This document shows positions 32,809-42,668 of a DNA stretch of 64,000 bases, in pieces. The notes beneath the pieces were generated by a model that saw nothing but the letters and a program-made list of their open reading frames with translations, was not told the origin of the DNA and did not search any database. Each line of letters starts with the position of its first letter. Position 1 is the first letter of the stretch. Made by a program: the position numbers and the translations under genes. The stretch comes from Segatella copri (lineage in GTDB: Bacteria > Bacteroidota > Bacteroidia > Bacteroidales > Bacteroidaceae), in the NCBI RefSeq assembly GCF_026015295.1, contig NZ_JAPDUW010000001.1, forward strand, positions 124,001 to 188,000, in the 5' to 3' direction.

Positions 32809-33645
32809 GTGTTTAGTATCTATCTGATTATCCTCCTGGCGGTACTCGCAGCCTGGAAGAAGACACGCCGTTTTGCCTTCTATTTTCTGCCTTGGTTCCT
32901 CTTTGGAATCATCTACGATTCGATGCGCCTTTATCCTAACTATATGGTGAACGATATTGACGTGGCGAATCTCTATCATGCAGAAAAGTCGCTCTTCGGC
33001 ATTGCTGCTTCATCCAGCGCAGAATTGCAGGCTGTAGCCGACCATAGCCAGCTGATGATTCCGGGCGAATACTTCAAGGTTCACCATTGCGGCTTTGCCG
33101 ATTTCTGGGCAGGCATCTTCTATCTCTGCTGGGTTCCGGTGCCTATCGCCTTTGCCCTTTATCTGTATCTTACGAAACAGCTTAACTGGTTCAGACGTTT
33201 CTCCTGGGCTTTCCTGCTGGTGAATGTCATCGGCTTCATCGGCTACTACATCTATCCGGCTGCTCCGCCCTGGTATGCGATGAACTATGGCTTCGAGGCT
33301 GTGCTCAATACACCGGGTAATGTGGCTGGTCTGGGCAGATGGGACGCAATGACCGGACTGCACGTGTTTCACGGACTCTACGGCAAGAATGCCAATGTCT
33401 TTGCTGCCGTGCCTAGTCTGCATGCTGCCTATATGTTCCTCACCACGATTTATGCTGTAATGAGCCGTAAACGCTGGTATACGGTGGTGCTCTTCGCCTG
33501 CATCTGTCTGGGAATCTGGTGGACGGCAGTCTATTCCGGTCATCATTATATCATCGATGTCATGTTGGGTATTCTTACTACGATAGTAGGCGTACTGCTA
33601 ATGGAATCCAAGAGATTATGGGCAAGATTAAAGAAGAACTCGTAA
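32809..33645 (+). CDS. PAP2/AUR1-like inositol phosphorylceramide synthase candidate
   Basis: The GTG start is kept because no ATG fits. The 278-residue protein has about six membrane helices and the two distal PAP2 motifs: AVPSLHAAYM (His205) and SGHHYIIDVMLG (His245/246, Asp250). The PSLH and HHY..D patterns are those of fungal AUR1, which transfers phosphoinositol to ceramide. Together with the two upstream genes it fits bacterial inositol sphingolipid synthesis. A simple lipid phosphatase remains possible. GtrA overlaps its end by 28 bp. Confidence 0.8.
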   Translation: MFSIYLIILLAVLAAWKKTRRFAFYFLPWFLFGIIYDSMRLYPNYMVNDIDVANLYHAEKSLFGIAASSSAELQAVADHSQLMIPGEYFKVHHCGFADFWAGIFYLCWVPVPIAFALYLYLTKQLNWFRRFSWAFLLVNVIGFIGYYIYPAAPPWYAMNYGFEAVLNTPGNVAGLGRWDAMTGLHVFHGLYGKNANVFAAVPSLHAAYMFLTTIYAVMSRKRWYTVVLFACICLGIWWTAVYSGHHYIIDVMLGILTTIVGVLLMESKRLWARLKKNS

Positions 33646-34031
33646 CCTTCGGCAAGGCGGAACTGACCGCCTCCTGCGCCTCAGTGGTAGACTTTGGACT
33701 GGCATTCTTCCTCTCAGATATCATCGGCATTTATTACGGACTTGCCAATGCGCTGGGAGTGATAAGTGGCGGCATTACCAACTGCATACTGAATTACCGT
33801 TATGTGTTCGGCGATTCCAAGAGCAAGAAAAAGAGTGTAGCCTGGCGCTATTTTATCATCTGGGGCATCAGCTGGATGCTCAATTCGGGCGGCACTATCG
33901 CCCTGACCGAATTTCTGAATGCGCACGAACATATTCAGCTGCATTATATGATTCCGAAGAGTATTGTATCTCTGCTGGTAGCGATATTCGTTAACTATCC
34001 CGGACAGAAGAAATTTGTTTTTAAGCAGTAA
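33618..34031 (+). CDS. GtrA family membrane protein
   Basis: I take the ATG at 33618 (MGKIKEELVTFGKAELTASC), since the longer frame starts inside the PAP2 gene. The 137-residue product has four membrane helices, with GLANALGVISGGITNCILNYRYVF typical of GtrA/DPMS_2. GtrA proteins are small polytopic proteins thought to help move lipid-linked sugars across the membrane. Overlap with the PAP2 gene (28 bp) means it belongs to the same lipid operon, perhaps flipping a glycosylated lipid. A terminator follows at 34042. Confidence 0.85.
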   Translation: MGKIKEELVTFGKAELTASCASVVDFGLAFFLSDIIGIYYGLANALGVISGGITNCILNYRYVFGDSKSKKKSVAWRYFIIWGISWMLNSGGTIALTEFLNAHEHIQLHYMIPKSIVSLLVAIFVNYPGQKKFVFKQ

Positions 34032-34041
34032 TAACCATATC

Positions 34042-34080
34042 AGATGGGGGCAGTATTCAGTATGTGCCCTCATCTTTTTT
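34042..34080 (+). terminator. Rho-independent terminator of the lipid operon
   Basis: AGATGGGGGCA (34042-34052) pairs with TGCCCTCATCT (34064-34074; one G-T pair), followed by a T-run at 34075-34080. A second weaker stem (GTTTGGA 34125-34131 / TCCAAAC 34146-34152) follows. Confidence 0.8.
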
Positions 34081-34258
34081 TGTATCCTATCAGGTAATCT
34101 GTTGGCATTGGGACATAAAAAAGAGTTTGGATTGTCTCCCGACATTCCAAACCCACGCTTGTTTCTAACTAACTTATTATCAACTATTCATTACTTTTCA
34201 GTTTGCAAAAATACGAGTTTTTTTCTTATAAAATAAATTTTTTCAGAAAAATAATAAC

Positions 34259-34296
34259 GTAAACGTTTGCGTTTTCGAAAGAAATTGTTATCTTTG
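34259..34296 (+). promoter_or_regulatory. Promoter of the LacI gene with overlapping operator-like palindrome
   Basis: TTTG (34266-34269), 19 nt, TATCTTTG (34289-34296). The -33 box is inside GTAAACGTTTGC (34259-34270), a near palindrome centred on ACGT that resembles LacI-family operators, pointing to self-regulation by the gene at 34388. A second TAACTTTG lies at 34309-34316. Confidence 0.65.
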
Positions 34297-34387
34297 CAAA
34301 GAATTCACTAACTTTGCAGTCGGAAAGGCAAAATATGCAGAATTTGTGGATACAAAATGTATGTCAATAATAAGCGTAAACTAACAA

Positions 34388-35410
34388 ATGAAACAACGAA
34401 GAACATCTTTGAAAGACCTCGCCGATCAACTTGGCGTCAGCATAGCAACTGTATCTAGAGCCCTGCGAAACAGCCATGAAGTGGGTGAGGAGATGACTCA
34501 AAAGGTGAAAAGCCTTGCCAAGGAGCTCAATTATCGCCCAAACCCCTTTGCACAGAGCCTCAGAAAAGAAGCACCTAGGGTGATTGGTGTAATTGTGCCA
34601 AACCTGGTGACTCATTATTATGCTGCTGTGCTGGATGGTATAGAAGATTATGCCGTAAAGAATGGTTATTCGGTGATCAGCGCCAATAGCCACGAGAATA
34701 CAGAACACGAGAAGAGAGCGGTAGAAAACTTCCTGAATATGCATGTGGAAGGCATCATCGCCTGTCTGGCACAGGATACGGTCGACTATTCTCATTTCGA
34801 GCAGTTGCATAAGATGGGAGTTCCACTGGTGTTCTTTGCCCGTTGTTGCTTAGAAGATAAGTTCTCCCAGGTAGTAGGCAATGGTGATGTTGCAGCCCAG
34901 GAGGCTACCCAGCATATGATAGATACCGGTTCGCGCCGCATCGCCTTCATCGGCGGTCCAAACCATCTTGATATGGTGCGCCGCAGAAAACACGGTTATC
35001 TGGAGGCGCTGAGAGAGAACCGCATCCCTATCGACCGTGACCTTGTAGTTTGCGACAGAATCGATTTCGATGTGGCCCGAAACGCTACCCTCCGTCTCCT
35101 CGAAAAGGAGGACAGACCTGATGCCATCCTCGCCTTTAACGATATTATCACTTATGCCGCCTTCGATGCTATCAAGGAAAAAGGACTCCGAATACCAGAG
35201 GATGTTGCTATCATCGGTTTTACCGATGGTGATACTGCTGCCTTCGTTACGCCGAAACTCTCGGCTATCATGGACAAGGCGCACGAACAGGGAACCACTG
35301 CCTGCGATCTACTCATGAGAAGTATCAATGGAGATGATAGAATCTACAAAAAAGTGGTACCGATGATTCTGAAAATACGCGAAAGTTCTGAAAAGAACGA
35401 AGCGAAATAA
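34388..35410 (+). CDS. LacI family transcription regulator
   Basis: The 340-residue protein has an N-terminal LacI HTH (TSLKDLADQLGVSIATVSRA, then LRNSHEVGEE) and a hinge (ELNYRPNPFAQSLR), followed by a periplasmic-binding-protein-like effector domain. It should be a cytosolic repressor or activator sensing a sugar. It lies 45 bp before the hybrid two-component gene on the same strand, so the two may be cotranscribed, and an operator-like palindrome covers its own promoter. This double control of one glycan locus is not the usual arrangement for a PUL. Confidence 0.9.
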   Translation: MKQRRTSLKDLADQLGVSIATVSRALRNSHEVGEEMTQKVKSLAKELNYRPNPFAQSLRKEAPRVIGVIVPNLVTHYYAAVLDGIEDYAVKNGYSVISANSHENTEHEKRAVENFLNMHVEGIIACLAQDTVDYSHFEQLHKMGVPLVFFARCCLEDKFSQVVGNGDVAAQEATQHMIDTGSRRIAFIGGPNHLDMVRRRKHGYLEALRENRIPIDRDLVVCDRIDFDVARNATLRLLEKEDRPDAILAFNDIITYAAFDAIKEKGLRIPEDVAIIGFTDGDTAAFVTPKLSAIMDKAHEQGTTACDLLMRSINGDDRIYKKVVPMILKIRESSEKNEAK

Positions 35411-35455
35411 TTCCTATTTACAGAAAGCAATCTTTTTATAGAACTAAACCAATTA

Positions 35456-38400
35456 ATGCTTATGATGATTAAAAAACAAAACTACTTGAAACATGCCATC
35501 GTGCTGTTTCTGCTCTTGCTGCTCATGCAGCCGGGTAGAGCATGGGCTGGCTATGAAAACGTAGAATTCAGCAGCCTCACCAATCATGATGGACTTACGA
35601 ACAGTCAGGTGGGTGCCATCCTCAAGGACACCAGAGGATACATCTGGTTCGGTACCCAGTCGGGACTGTGCCGCTTTGACGGCTTCCGTATGAAAACTTT
35701 CTATTATAGCAACACTGATGATAAGTCGCTGCCTAACAATTCGGTAGATGAACTTCAGCAAGACTATGATGGAAATATCTGGGTGCATACCTCTGTAGGT
35801 TACAGCATCTACAAATATGATGAAGAGCAGTTTGACCGCAAACCGGAAGAATGGCTCAAAAACATCCACGTGCAGGGACCTCCTTATAAACTCCTGATAG
35901 ATAAGGATAAGAACATGTGGATAGCTGTCTACGGTCAGGGACTCTACTATCATAATGCCAAAACCAAGAATACCTACCTTTTTAAATTTACCAAAAAGGC
36001 TCAGCCGGGCTGTCTGAAAGAGGGAAATATCAGTAAAATAACCGAGGTTGACGGCGATGCGCTCATTACCTATGGTGATGGTACAATCTGCCGTGTCAAC
36101 GGACAGAAACAGAAGGTTCTCTGGTACAATTCCTTCCTTGCTAATCATAAAGCTGCCGGTGATAATGGTGCCTATACTTTCTATGATGGTATAGGAGGTT
36201 TCTGGGTTTCAGTAAGCAATGCCAATTATGTGTATCAGTCTAAAACCGGAAAATGGACCGATGCCCGTTCTTATCTTACAAACATGGGCATTGATATTCC
36301 TTGCCCAACCCATATTCTGATGCGCGATATAGCCCGCGATAAGGCAGGCAATCTCTGGGTGGCTTCCGACCATAACGGTCTCTTCTTCGTTGATTTCAAA
36401 CGCAAAATCTGCCGTCAATATGTTCATTCCGAAGCAAAGGGAAGTATCGTTGACAATTCCCTGCAGAAGGTTTATGTGGATGATGAGGGAGCTATCTGGG
36501 TAGGTAGTTACAAGAACGGCGTGGCTTATTATTCGCCTGCCGCTCAGAAATTCACAACGATTCTGCTTGGTGATGTGTGTACAATCACACAGGATCTGAA
36601 TGGTAATCTCTGGTGCGGAACCAATGATAGCGGAATTGTATGCTACAGTCCGCTTACCGGACAGAGCTGGCGATTCTCACAGGCTGAAACCGGTCTGGCT
36701 TCGGATATTGTGGTCAGCAGCGTAACCATGGCTGATGGTACGATGTATTTCGGAACCTTCAATGGTGGACTTGCCCAATATAAAAATGGCAGATGGAAGA
36801 GCTTTCAGGCAGCTCCTGGCGGACTTGCCAATAACAGCGTCTGGTGTCTTGCTGAAGATCCGTATCATCGCCTGATTATCGGAACCTTGGGTTCAGGCTT
36901 CCAGATTTATAATCCTGAAAGTGGTAAATTCACAACCTACAATGTTCAGAATTCGGGTATTACCAGCGATTTTATCAATTCGCTCTTCCTGCCGAATAAA
37001 GATGAAATTCTGATAGGTCATTCGCAGAACTATTCTATCTTTAATTTCGGAACCCGAAAGGTAACCAATGTGAATACAACCAAGGACGGACAGCCTTTCC
37101 CGAGTCCTTCCCTGAATTACATGATGAAGGATAGCCGCGGCATCTTGTGGATGGCTTCGCCTGCGGGTGTCACCATGTATGATGAGGCTTCAGGACAGTT
37201 GGAGTCAATCAATGACCTCAATGGTACGCAGGGTACGGTAGGCTGTATGGTGCTCGAAGATAAGCAGCATAACATCTGGCTGGTTTCTGAATTTATCGTT
37301 ACCCGTGTTACGCTGACCAAGAATAATCAGGGCAAATGGGACATTACGATGATCAGCTTCAATTCGCTTGATGGCTTGCAGAGCCGCCAGTTTAACCAGC
37401 GTTCTGCCTGTCTGATGAGAAATGGAGCCATCGCCATCGGCGGTCAGGATGGTATTAATATCATCAATCCTGCCAAGATCCTTCCTGCCCAGAAACATGC
37501 AAAAGTCTTGTTCAGCGGTTTCGTACTCTTCGATCATCCGCTGAAGGCAGGTGAGGAGTTTGAGGGAAGAGTGCCTCTGGCTAAATCGCTGGATACCAAC
37601 CCGGAACTGGATCTCAGTTATAAGGATAAGGCGTTTACCATACAGCTGGCTTCCGACCAGGTAAGTATTCCTGCCCGCTGCCGTTTCCTCTATCGCATGA
37701 AGGGACTTGATGACAAATGGATGCTGACACCGGAGGGACGTCCGGAGGCTACCTTTACCAATCTCTCTTCAGGCAGTTATGTCCTGGAGGCAAAGGTGGT
37801 GAATGCAGATGGTAGTGTGAGCGAAGAGGTGAGCACGCTGAAGATTCATATTCACCCGCCTTTCTATCTCTCTATATGGGCGTTTATCGTATATATTATA
37901 TTAATAGGTGTAGCTTTCTATCTCTACCGTAAACGTATGCTCGAAAAGCAACGTGTTAAATTCGAACTCCAGAGCAAGGAAGACAGTATCAAGAAGACCA
38001 AGGAGTTGAACGAACTGAAGCTCAACTTCTTCACCAATGTGAGCCACGAACTCCGTACTCCGCTCACCCTGATTATCTCGCCGCTGGTTAGTATGATCAG
38101 AGAAGAAAGAGATGAGTCTAAACGCAGAAAGCTGGAGATGATTCATCGCAATGCTACCCGTTTGCTCAATCTGGTAAACCAGATTCTCGACTTCCGCAAG
38201 ATAGACCAGAACAAGGAAAAACTTACCCTGTCGCGTATCGACATCGTGAACTTCGTTGACAATATCTGTACTTCGTTCCGTACTTTGGCAAACAGCAAAG
38301 TAACGCTTGCCTTCGATTCTACGGTGCCTAGTCTGCAGATGTCGTTTGATGCTGATAAGGTAGGAAAAATCGTGAATAACCTCTTGAGCAATGCCTATAA

Positions 38401-39598
38401 GTTTACGCCAGATGGAGGATTTATCACCGTTTCTCTGAGTGTTGCACTCCGCCAGCGTGTAGGAGACAAGGATTCGGATATGCTCCGCATCTCAGTATCT
38501 GATACTGGCAAGGGCATCAGCGATAAGGAGAAGGAACATGTGTTTGAGCGTTTCTATCAGGTCAATGGTACTGAAATGCAACCACAGGGTGGTAGCGGAA
38601 TAGGTTTGAACCTGGTAAAGAAGTTTGCCGAACTGCATGGTGGTAAGGTAGATGTTACAGATAATCCAAGCGGAGGAACCATCTTTATGGTAGACCTTCC
38701 GATAGAGAGCAGTACCACCTCCAATTCTACGGCACATCTCGGTTCCTTGCGAGCAGCACCTATCATAACCACGGTGCATCAGGCTACTGATGATGATCCG
38801 GATGCAGGTAAGAACGTTCTCTACGGAATGAGTAAACATGCGCACCAGCCTGGAGAATCGATGATCAAGAAGCCGGTAGTGCTCCTCGTTGACGACAGTG
38901 AGGACTTCCGTGAGTTTATGAACGAAGTATTGACAGACTATACGGTTGTTGAGGCTGTCAATGGTCAGGATGCCTGGAACAAGATCATCGACCGTCGTCC
39001 TGACATCATCCTGAGCGATGTGATGATGCCTGTGATGGATGGTAACGAACTCTGCCGGATGTGTAAGGACAATGACGAAACAACAGCCATACCTTTCATC
39101 ATGCTCTCGGCCCGTATGGGAGATGAGCAGCGTAAGGAAAGTCTGAAGTGTGGTGCTGACGAGTATATTGCCAAACCATTCGATATAGATATGTTGAATC
39201 TCTGTATTCTGAACCTCTTGAAGAAACGCAAGAATGTGAGCACAGAATATGTAATAACAGAGGCCGACCGCAAATTTATAGATGAGGTGAATGTTTATAT
39301 CCGCGATCATATGAGCAATCCTGAAACATCGGTAGAATCGCTCAGTACTCATCTAAGCATTTCACGCGTACAATTATATAAACGCATGATTTCGCTGACG
39401 GGTATTACACCTTCTGAGTATCTCAGAACCAAGCGTATCAAATTTGCAGAGCATCTGCTCCGCTCGGGCGACTTGAACATCAGTGAAATAGCCTATAAGG
39501 TGGGATTCAATAATCCACGTTATTTCACTAAATACTTCCAAGACGCGTATGGCGTTACGCCGTCTCAATATCGTAAGAATCTGTCAGAATCAGAGTAG
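35456..39598 (+). CDS. Hybrid two-component system sensor/regulator (HTCS)
   Basis: A 1380-residue one-polypeptide signalling protein. A signal peptide (to ~32) leads to a two-propeller sensor of repeated WFGTQSGLCRFDG-type blades (~40-730) and a Y_Y_Y domain (~730-800), then one membrane helix (~803-822). In the cytoplasm come HisKA (FFTNVSHELRTPLTL; His864), HATPase (GGSGIGLNL), a receiver (LSDVMMPVMDG; Asp1188) and an AraC-type HTH at the C-terminus (~1270-1375). HTCSs sense oligosaccharides in the periplasm and switch on adjacent polysaccharide genes. The GH31 and GH2 genes downstream are the likely targets. Confidence 0.96.
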   Translation: MLMMIKKQNYLKHAIVLFLLLLLMQPGRAWAGYENVEFSSLTNHDGLTNSQVGAILKDTRGYIWFGTQSGLCRFDGFRMKTFYYSNTDDKSLPNNSVDELQQDYDGNIWVHTSVGYSIYKYDEEQFDRKPEEWLKNIHVQGPPYKLLIDKDKNMWIAVYGQGLYYHNAKTKNTYLFKFTKKAQPGCLKEGNISKITEVDGDALITYGDGTICRVNGQKQKVLWYNSFLANHKAAGDNGAYTFYDGIGGFWVSVSNANYVYQSKTGKWTDARSYLTNMGIDIPCPTHILMRDIARDKAGNLWVASDHNGLFFVDFKRKICRQYVHSEAKGSIVDNSLQKVYVDDEGAIWVGSYKNGVAYYSPAAQKFTTILLGDVCTITQDLNGNLWCGTNDSGIVCYSPLTGQSWRFSQAETGLASDIVVSSVTMADGTMYFGTFNGGLAQYKNGRWKSFQAAPGGLANNSVWCLAEDPYHRLIIGTLGSGFQIYNPESGKFTTYNVQNSGITSDFINSLFLPNKDEILIGHSQNYSIFNFGTRKVTNVNTTKDGQPFPSPSLNYMMKDSRGILWMASPAGVTMYDEASGQLESINDLNGTQGTVGCMVLEDKQHNIWLVSEFIVTRVTLTKNNQGKWDITMISFNSLDGLQSRQFNQRSACLMRNGAIAIGGQDGINIINPAKILPAQKHAKVLFSGFVLFDHPLKAGEEFEGRVPLAKSLDTNPELDLSYKDKAFTIQLASDQVSIPARCRFLYRMKGLDDKWMLTPEGRPEATFTNLSSGSYVLEAKVVNADGSVSEEVSTLKIHIHPPFYLSIWAFIVYIILIGVAFYLYRKRMLEKQRVKFELQSKEDSIKKTKELNELKLNFFTNVSHELRTPLTLIISPLVSMIREERDESKRRKLEMIHRNATRLLNLVNQILDFRKIDQNKEKLTLSRIDIVNFVDNICTSFRTLANSKVTLAFDSTVPSLQMSFDADKVGKIVNNLLSNAYKFTPDGGFITVSLSVALRQRVGDKDSDMLRISVSDTGKGISDKEKEHVFERFYQVNGTEMQPQGGSGIGLNLVKKFAELHGGKVDVTDNPSGGTIFMVDLPIESSTTSNSTAHLGSLRAAPIITTVHQATDDDPDAGKNVLYGMSKHAHQPGESMIKKPVVLLVDDSEDFREFMNEVLTDYTVVEAVNGQDAWNKIIDRRPDIILSDVMMPVMDGNELCRMCKDNDETTAIPFIMLSARMGDEQRKESLKCGADEYIAKPFDIDMLNLCILNLLKKRKNVSTEYVITEADRKFIDEVNVYIRDHMSNPETSVESLSTHLSISRVQLYKRMISLTGITPSEYLRTKRIKFAEHLLRSGDLNISEIAYKVGFNNPRYFTKYFQDAYGVTPSQYRKNLSESE

Positions 39599-39647
39599 TT
39601 TACGCTTCTAGTTAACATTTTATACACATACAGATAACATTTGCGCA

Positions 39648-39677
39648 CAAAGATACGGGAAATTTCTCGTATCTTTG
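39648..39677. promoter_or_regulatory. 30-bp palindrome with two outward TAnnTTTG boxes, upstream of GH31
   Basis: CAAAGATACG (39648-39657) and CGTATCTTTG (39668-39677) are exact inverses around GAAATTTC (39659-39666). The right arm is a TATCTTTG -7 box (39670-39677) for GH31. No good -33 box sits at 19-22 nt, as expected for an activator-dependent promoter. The palindrome may be an operator for the HTCS or the LacI protein. Confidence 0.65.
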
Positions 39678-39712
39678 CCGCAGATTTTTAAACTTTCCTT
39701 TAAACGTATAAA

Positions 39713-42667
39713 ATGAGACTAACTAAAACATTATTGATTTCAGCAGTGCTGCTGATGAGTGCCACAGGTATGCAGGCAGCAGGTTTCAACCAGAATGGTA
39801 ATTATCTCACTGTTCAGTTGAAGCAACACCAGAATTTTGGTCCTAGTCAGATTCGCCTCCAGGTGGTGAGCGATAAGATTATCCGTGTTCAGGCTACAGC
39901 CGAACAGAGTTTCCGTAATAAACAGAGTCTGATAATAGTGCCTCAAAACAGCAAGGCAAATTACAAGGTGGAAGAGCAGGGAGACAATCTCATCATTACC
40001 ACTGCAGCCATGCGTGCTGTCATGAACGAGGCTACGGGTCAGATTACCTTCTATGACCTGAAAGACAATGTCCTTCTCAATGAGGTTGCACAGGGCGGAA
40101 AGACATTCAAGCCGTTCACGGTGCCTGACCGTGAAATCGGTGTAGACATTGCCAAGGTTCCTGAAGCACAGAAGCACGGATGGTCATGGCGTGCGCTCTT
40201 CAACTCTCCTGATAACGAGGCGTTCTATGGTCTCGGTCAGCATCAGAGTGAGGAACTCAATATGAAGGGTAAGAACGAAGACCTCTTCCAGTATAATACC
40301 AAGGTGAGTGTGCCTTTCGTCATCTCTAATAAAAACTATGGCATCCTCTGGGATTCTTATTCTTATTGCCGTTGGGGTAATCCGGAAGATTATCTCCAGC
40401 TGAACCGTGCCTTCAAACTCTATGATAAAGATGGAAAGGAAGGTCAGCTGACAGGTACTTATGTAGACAAGAACGGTAAAAAGATTGTTCGAGGCGAAGA
40501 TAGCATTTACTTTGAGTATGCAATGCCTGAGGCTTCTGAGATTTGCAACAAGACAGATAAGGGCGGCATTCAGAACCTGCCAAAGGGTTTTGCACTGAAT
40601 GGTTCCAAGGTGGTTTACGAGGGTTATGTGGAGGCTCCAACCAACAGCTTCTATCAGTTTATCCTCTACTATGCCGGCTATATGAAGATTTATATCGACG
40701 GCAAACTGGTAGTGCCTGAGCGCTGGCGTACAGCCTGGAATCCGAACTCTTATAAGTTTGAAACTCCAATCAAGAAAGGCGTAAAGACTCCTATCCGCAT
40801 CGAGTGGCAGCCAGATGGTGATGTTTCCTACTGCGGACTTCGCGTAGCAGCTCCTCGTTCTGAGGCAGAGAAGAACCAGTTGAGCATCTGGAGTGAGATG
40901 TCGCCGGATATGGACTATTATTTCATTGCCGGTCAGAATCTCGATGAGGTGATTTCCGGTTACCGTACGCTTACCGGCAAGGCTTCGCTTTATCCTAAGT
41001 GGACCCTCGGTTTCTGGCAGAGCCGTGAGCGCTATCAGAGCAGCAAGGACATCGAGGACAACCTGAAGAAGTTCCGCGACTTGCATATTCCTGTAGACAA
41101 TATCGTTCAGGACTGGAACTACTGGAAGCTGGATTCATGGGGAAGTCATGAGTTTGAGGCTGCCCGCTATCCAAACCCACAGGCGATGCTCGACAGCGTA
41201 CATGCCATGAACGGAAGATTCATGATTTCCGTATGGCCTAAGTTCTACGATACAGTCAAGAACTATAAGGAACTCGACAGCAAGGGTTGGATGTATCATC
41301 AGGCTATCAAGGATGATATTCACGACTGGCTCGGCTTCCGCGGTTCATTCTATGATGCATATTCTGATGGTGCCCGCAAGATGTTCTGGCGCCAGATGGA
41401 CGAGAATCTTTATACCAAGTATAAGTTCGGTATTGATGCCTGGTGGATGGATGCATCAGAACCAAACGTTCGCGACTGTACCCCGATGTGGTACCGCAAG
41501 GCCCTTTCCGGTCCTATAGCCCTCGGTACATCTACCGAATATTTCAATGCTTACAGCATCGTGAATGCTGATGCTATCTATAACGGACAGCGCAGCGTGA
41601 ACCCTAACCAGCGTGTCTTCCTCCTGACCCGTTCCGGTTTTGCCGGTGAGCAGCGCTACAGTACGGCTACCTGGTCTGGTGACATTGCTACCCGTTGGGA
41701 AGATATGCGTGCCCAGATGACTGCAGGTTTGAACTATTCTATGGCAGGTCTGCCTTTCTGGGGAATGGACCAGGGCGGTTTCTGTGTAGAGAACCGCTAT
41801 GTGGCTGCCCAGCAGGAGTTCGATAAGACCGGTAAGGAAAATGCTGACTTGAAGGAATGGCGCGAGTTGCAGGCGCGTTGGAACCAGTTCGGTTGCTTCG
41901 TACCTCTTTATCGTACTCATGGCCAGTGGCCTACCCGTGAGGTATGGAACATTGCTCCGGCAGATCATCCGGCTTACAAGACCATCGTGGCATACGATAA
42001 ACTCCGTTACCGTCTGATGCCTTACCTCTATAGTATGGCTGGTATGGTTCACTTCAAGGACTATACGATGATGCGTGGATTGGTAATGGACTTCAACGGC
42101 GATGACAATGTTTACGACATCAAGGATCAGTGGATGTTCGGTCCTGCTCTCATGGCTTGTCCTGTAGGCGAGTATCAGAAGTACAGCCGCAATGTTTATC
42201 TTCCTAAGCAGAAGGGCTGGTATGATTTCTATACCGGTAAGCACTATGCCGGTGGACAGACAATCGTAGCCGATGCGCCTTTCGATAAGATTCCAGTCTT
42301 TGTTCCAGAGGGTTCTATTCTTCCTGTGGGTCCAGAGATGGAGTGGAGCGATCAGAAGAAGGCTGAGCTCATCGACCTCTATGTCTATGCAGGCAAGGAC
42401 GGTTCTTATACACTCTATGAGGATGAGGGAACCAACTACAACTACGAGAAGGGTAAGTATGCTATGATAGACTTCAAGTATAATGATGCTCAGAAGACCG
42501 TTACTATCGCTGCCCGTAAGGGTGCTTTTGATGGTATGCTACAGAAGCGTCGCTTCAATATCGTACTTGTTAGTGATAACAACCAGCAGGGCATCAGCCT
42601 CGCCAAGGCGCCTAAGGGCAAGATGGTGAAGTATGCTGGTAAGGCAGTTACTGTAAAACTGAAGTAA
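39713..42667 (+). CDS. GH31 glycosidase with PA14 insert, alpha-xylosidase-like
   Basis: The 984-residue secreted enzyme has a signal peptide (to ~22), an N-terminal galactose-mutarotase-like domain, a PA14 domain inside (~235-390; GYVEAPTNSFYQFILYYAGY) and a TIM barrel with nucleophile Asp580 (WWMDASEPN) and acid Asp657 (TWSGDIATRW). The PA14-in-GH31 layout is that of the Bacteroides ovatus xyloglucan alpha-xylosidase BoGH31A, so removal of alpha-xylose from xyloglucan oligosaccharides is likely; other alpha-glucosides are possible. The next gene (GH2) begins 1 bp after the stop, so both are one unit. Confidence 0.9.
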   Translation: MRLTKTLLISAVLLMSATGMQAAGFNQNGNYLTVQLKQHQNFGPSQIRLQVVSDKIIRVQATAEQSFRNKQSLIIVPQNSKANYKVEEQGDNLIITTAAMRAVMNEATGQITFYDLKDNVLLNEVAQGGKTFKPFTVPDREIGVDIAKVPEAQKHGWSWRALFNSPDNEAFYGLGQHQSEELNMKGKNEDLFQYNTKVSVPFVISNKNYGILWDSYSYCRWGNPEDYLQLNRAFKLYDKDGKEGQLTGTYVDKNGKKIVRGEDSIYFEYAMPEASEICNKTDKGGIQNLPKGFALNGSKVVYEGYVEAPTNSFYQFILYYAGYMKIYIDGKLVVPERWRTAWNPNSYKFETPIKKGVKTPIRIEWQPDGDVSYCGLRVAAPRSEAEKNQLSIWSEMSPDMDYYFIAGQNLDEVISGYRTLTGKASLYPKWTLGFWQSRERYQSSKDIEDNLKKFRDLHIPVDNIVQDWNYWKLDSWGSHEFEAARYPNPQAMLDSVHAMNGRFMISVWPKFYDTVKNYKELDSKGWMYHQAIKDDIHDWLGFRGSFYDAYSDGARKMFWRQMDENLYTKYKFGIDAWWMDASEPNVRDCTPMWYRKALSGPIALGTSTEYFNAYSIVNADAIYNGQRSVNPNQRVFLLTRSGFAGEQRYSTATWSGDIATRWEDMRAQMTAGLNYSMAGLPFWGMDQGGFCVENRYVAAQQEFDKTGKENADLKEWRELQARWNQFGCFVPLYRTHGQWPTREVWNIAPADHPAYKTIVAYDKLRYRLMPYLYSMAGMVHFKDYTMMRGLVMDFNGDDNVYDIKDQWMFGPALMACPVGEYQKYSRNVYLPKQKGWYDFYTGKHYAGGQTIVADAPFDKIPVFVPEGSILPVGPEMEWSDQKKAELIDLYVYAGKDGSYTLYEDEGTNYNYEKGKYAMIDFKYNDAQKTVTIAARKGAFDGMLQKRRFNIVLVSDNNQQGISLAKAPKGKMVKYAGKAVTVKLK

Positions 42668-42668
42668 T

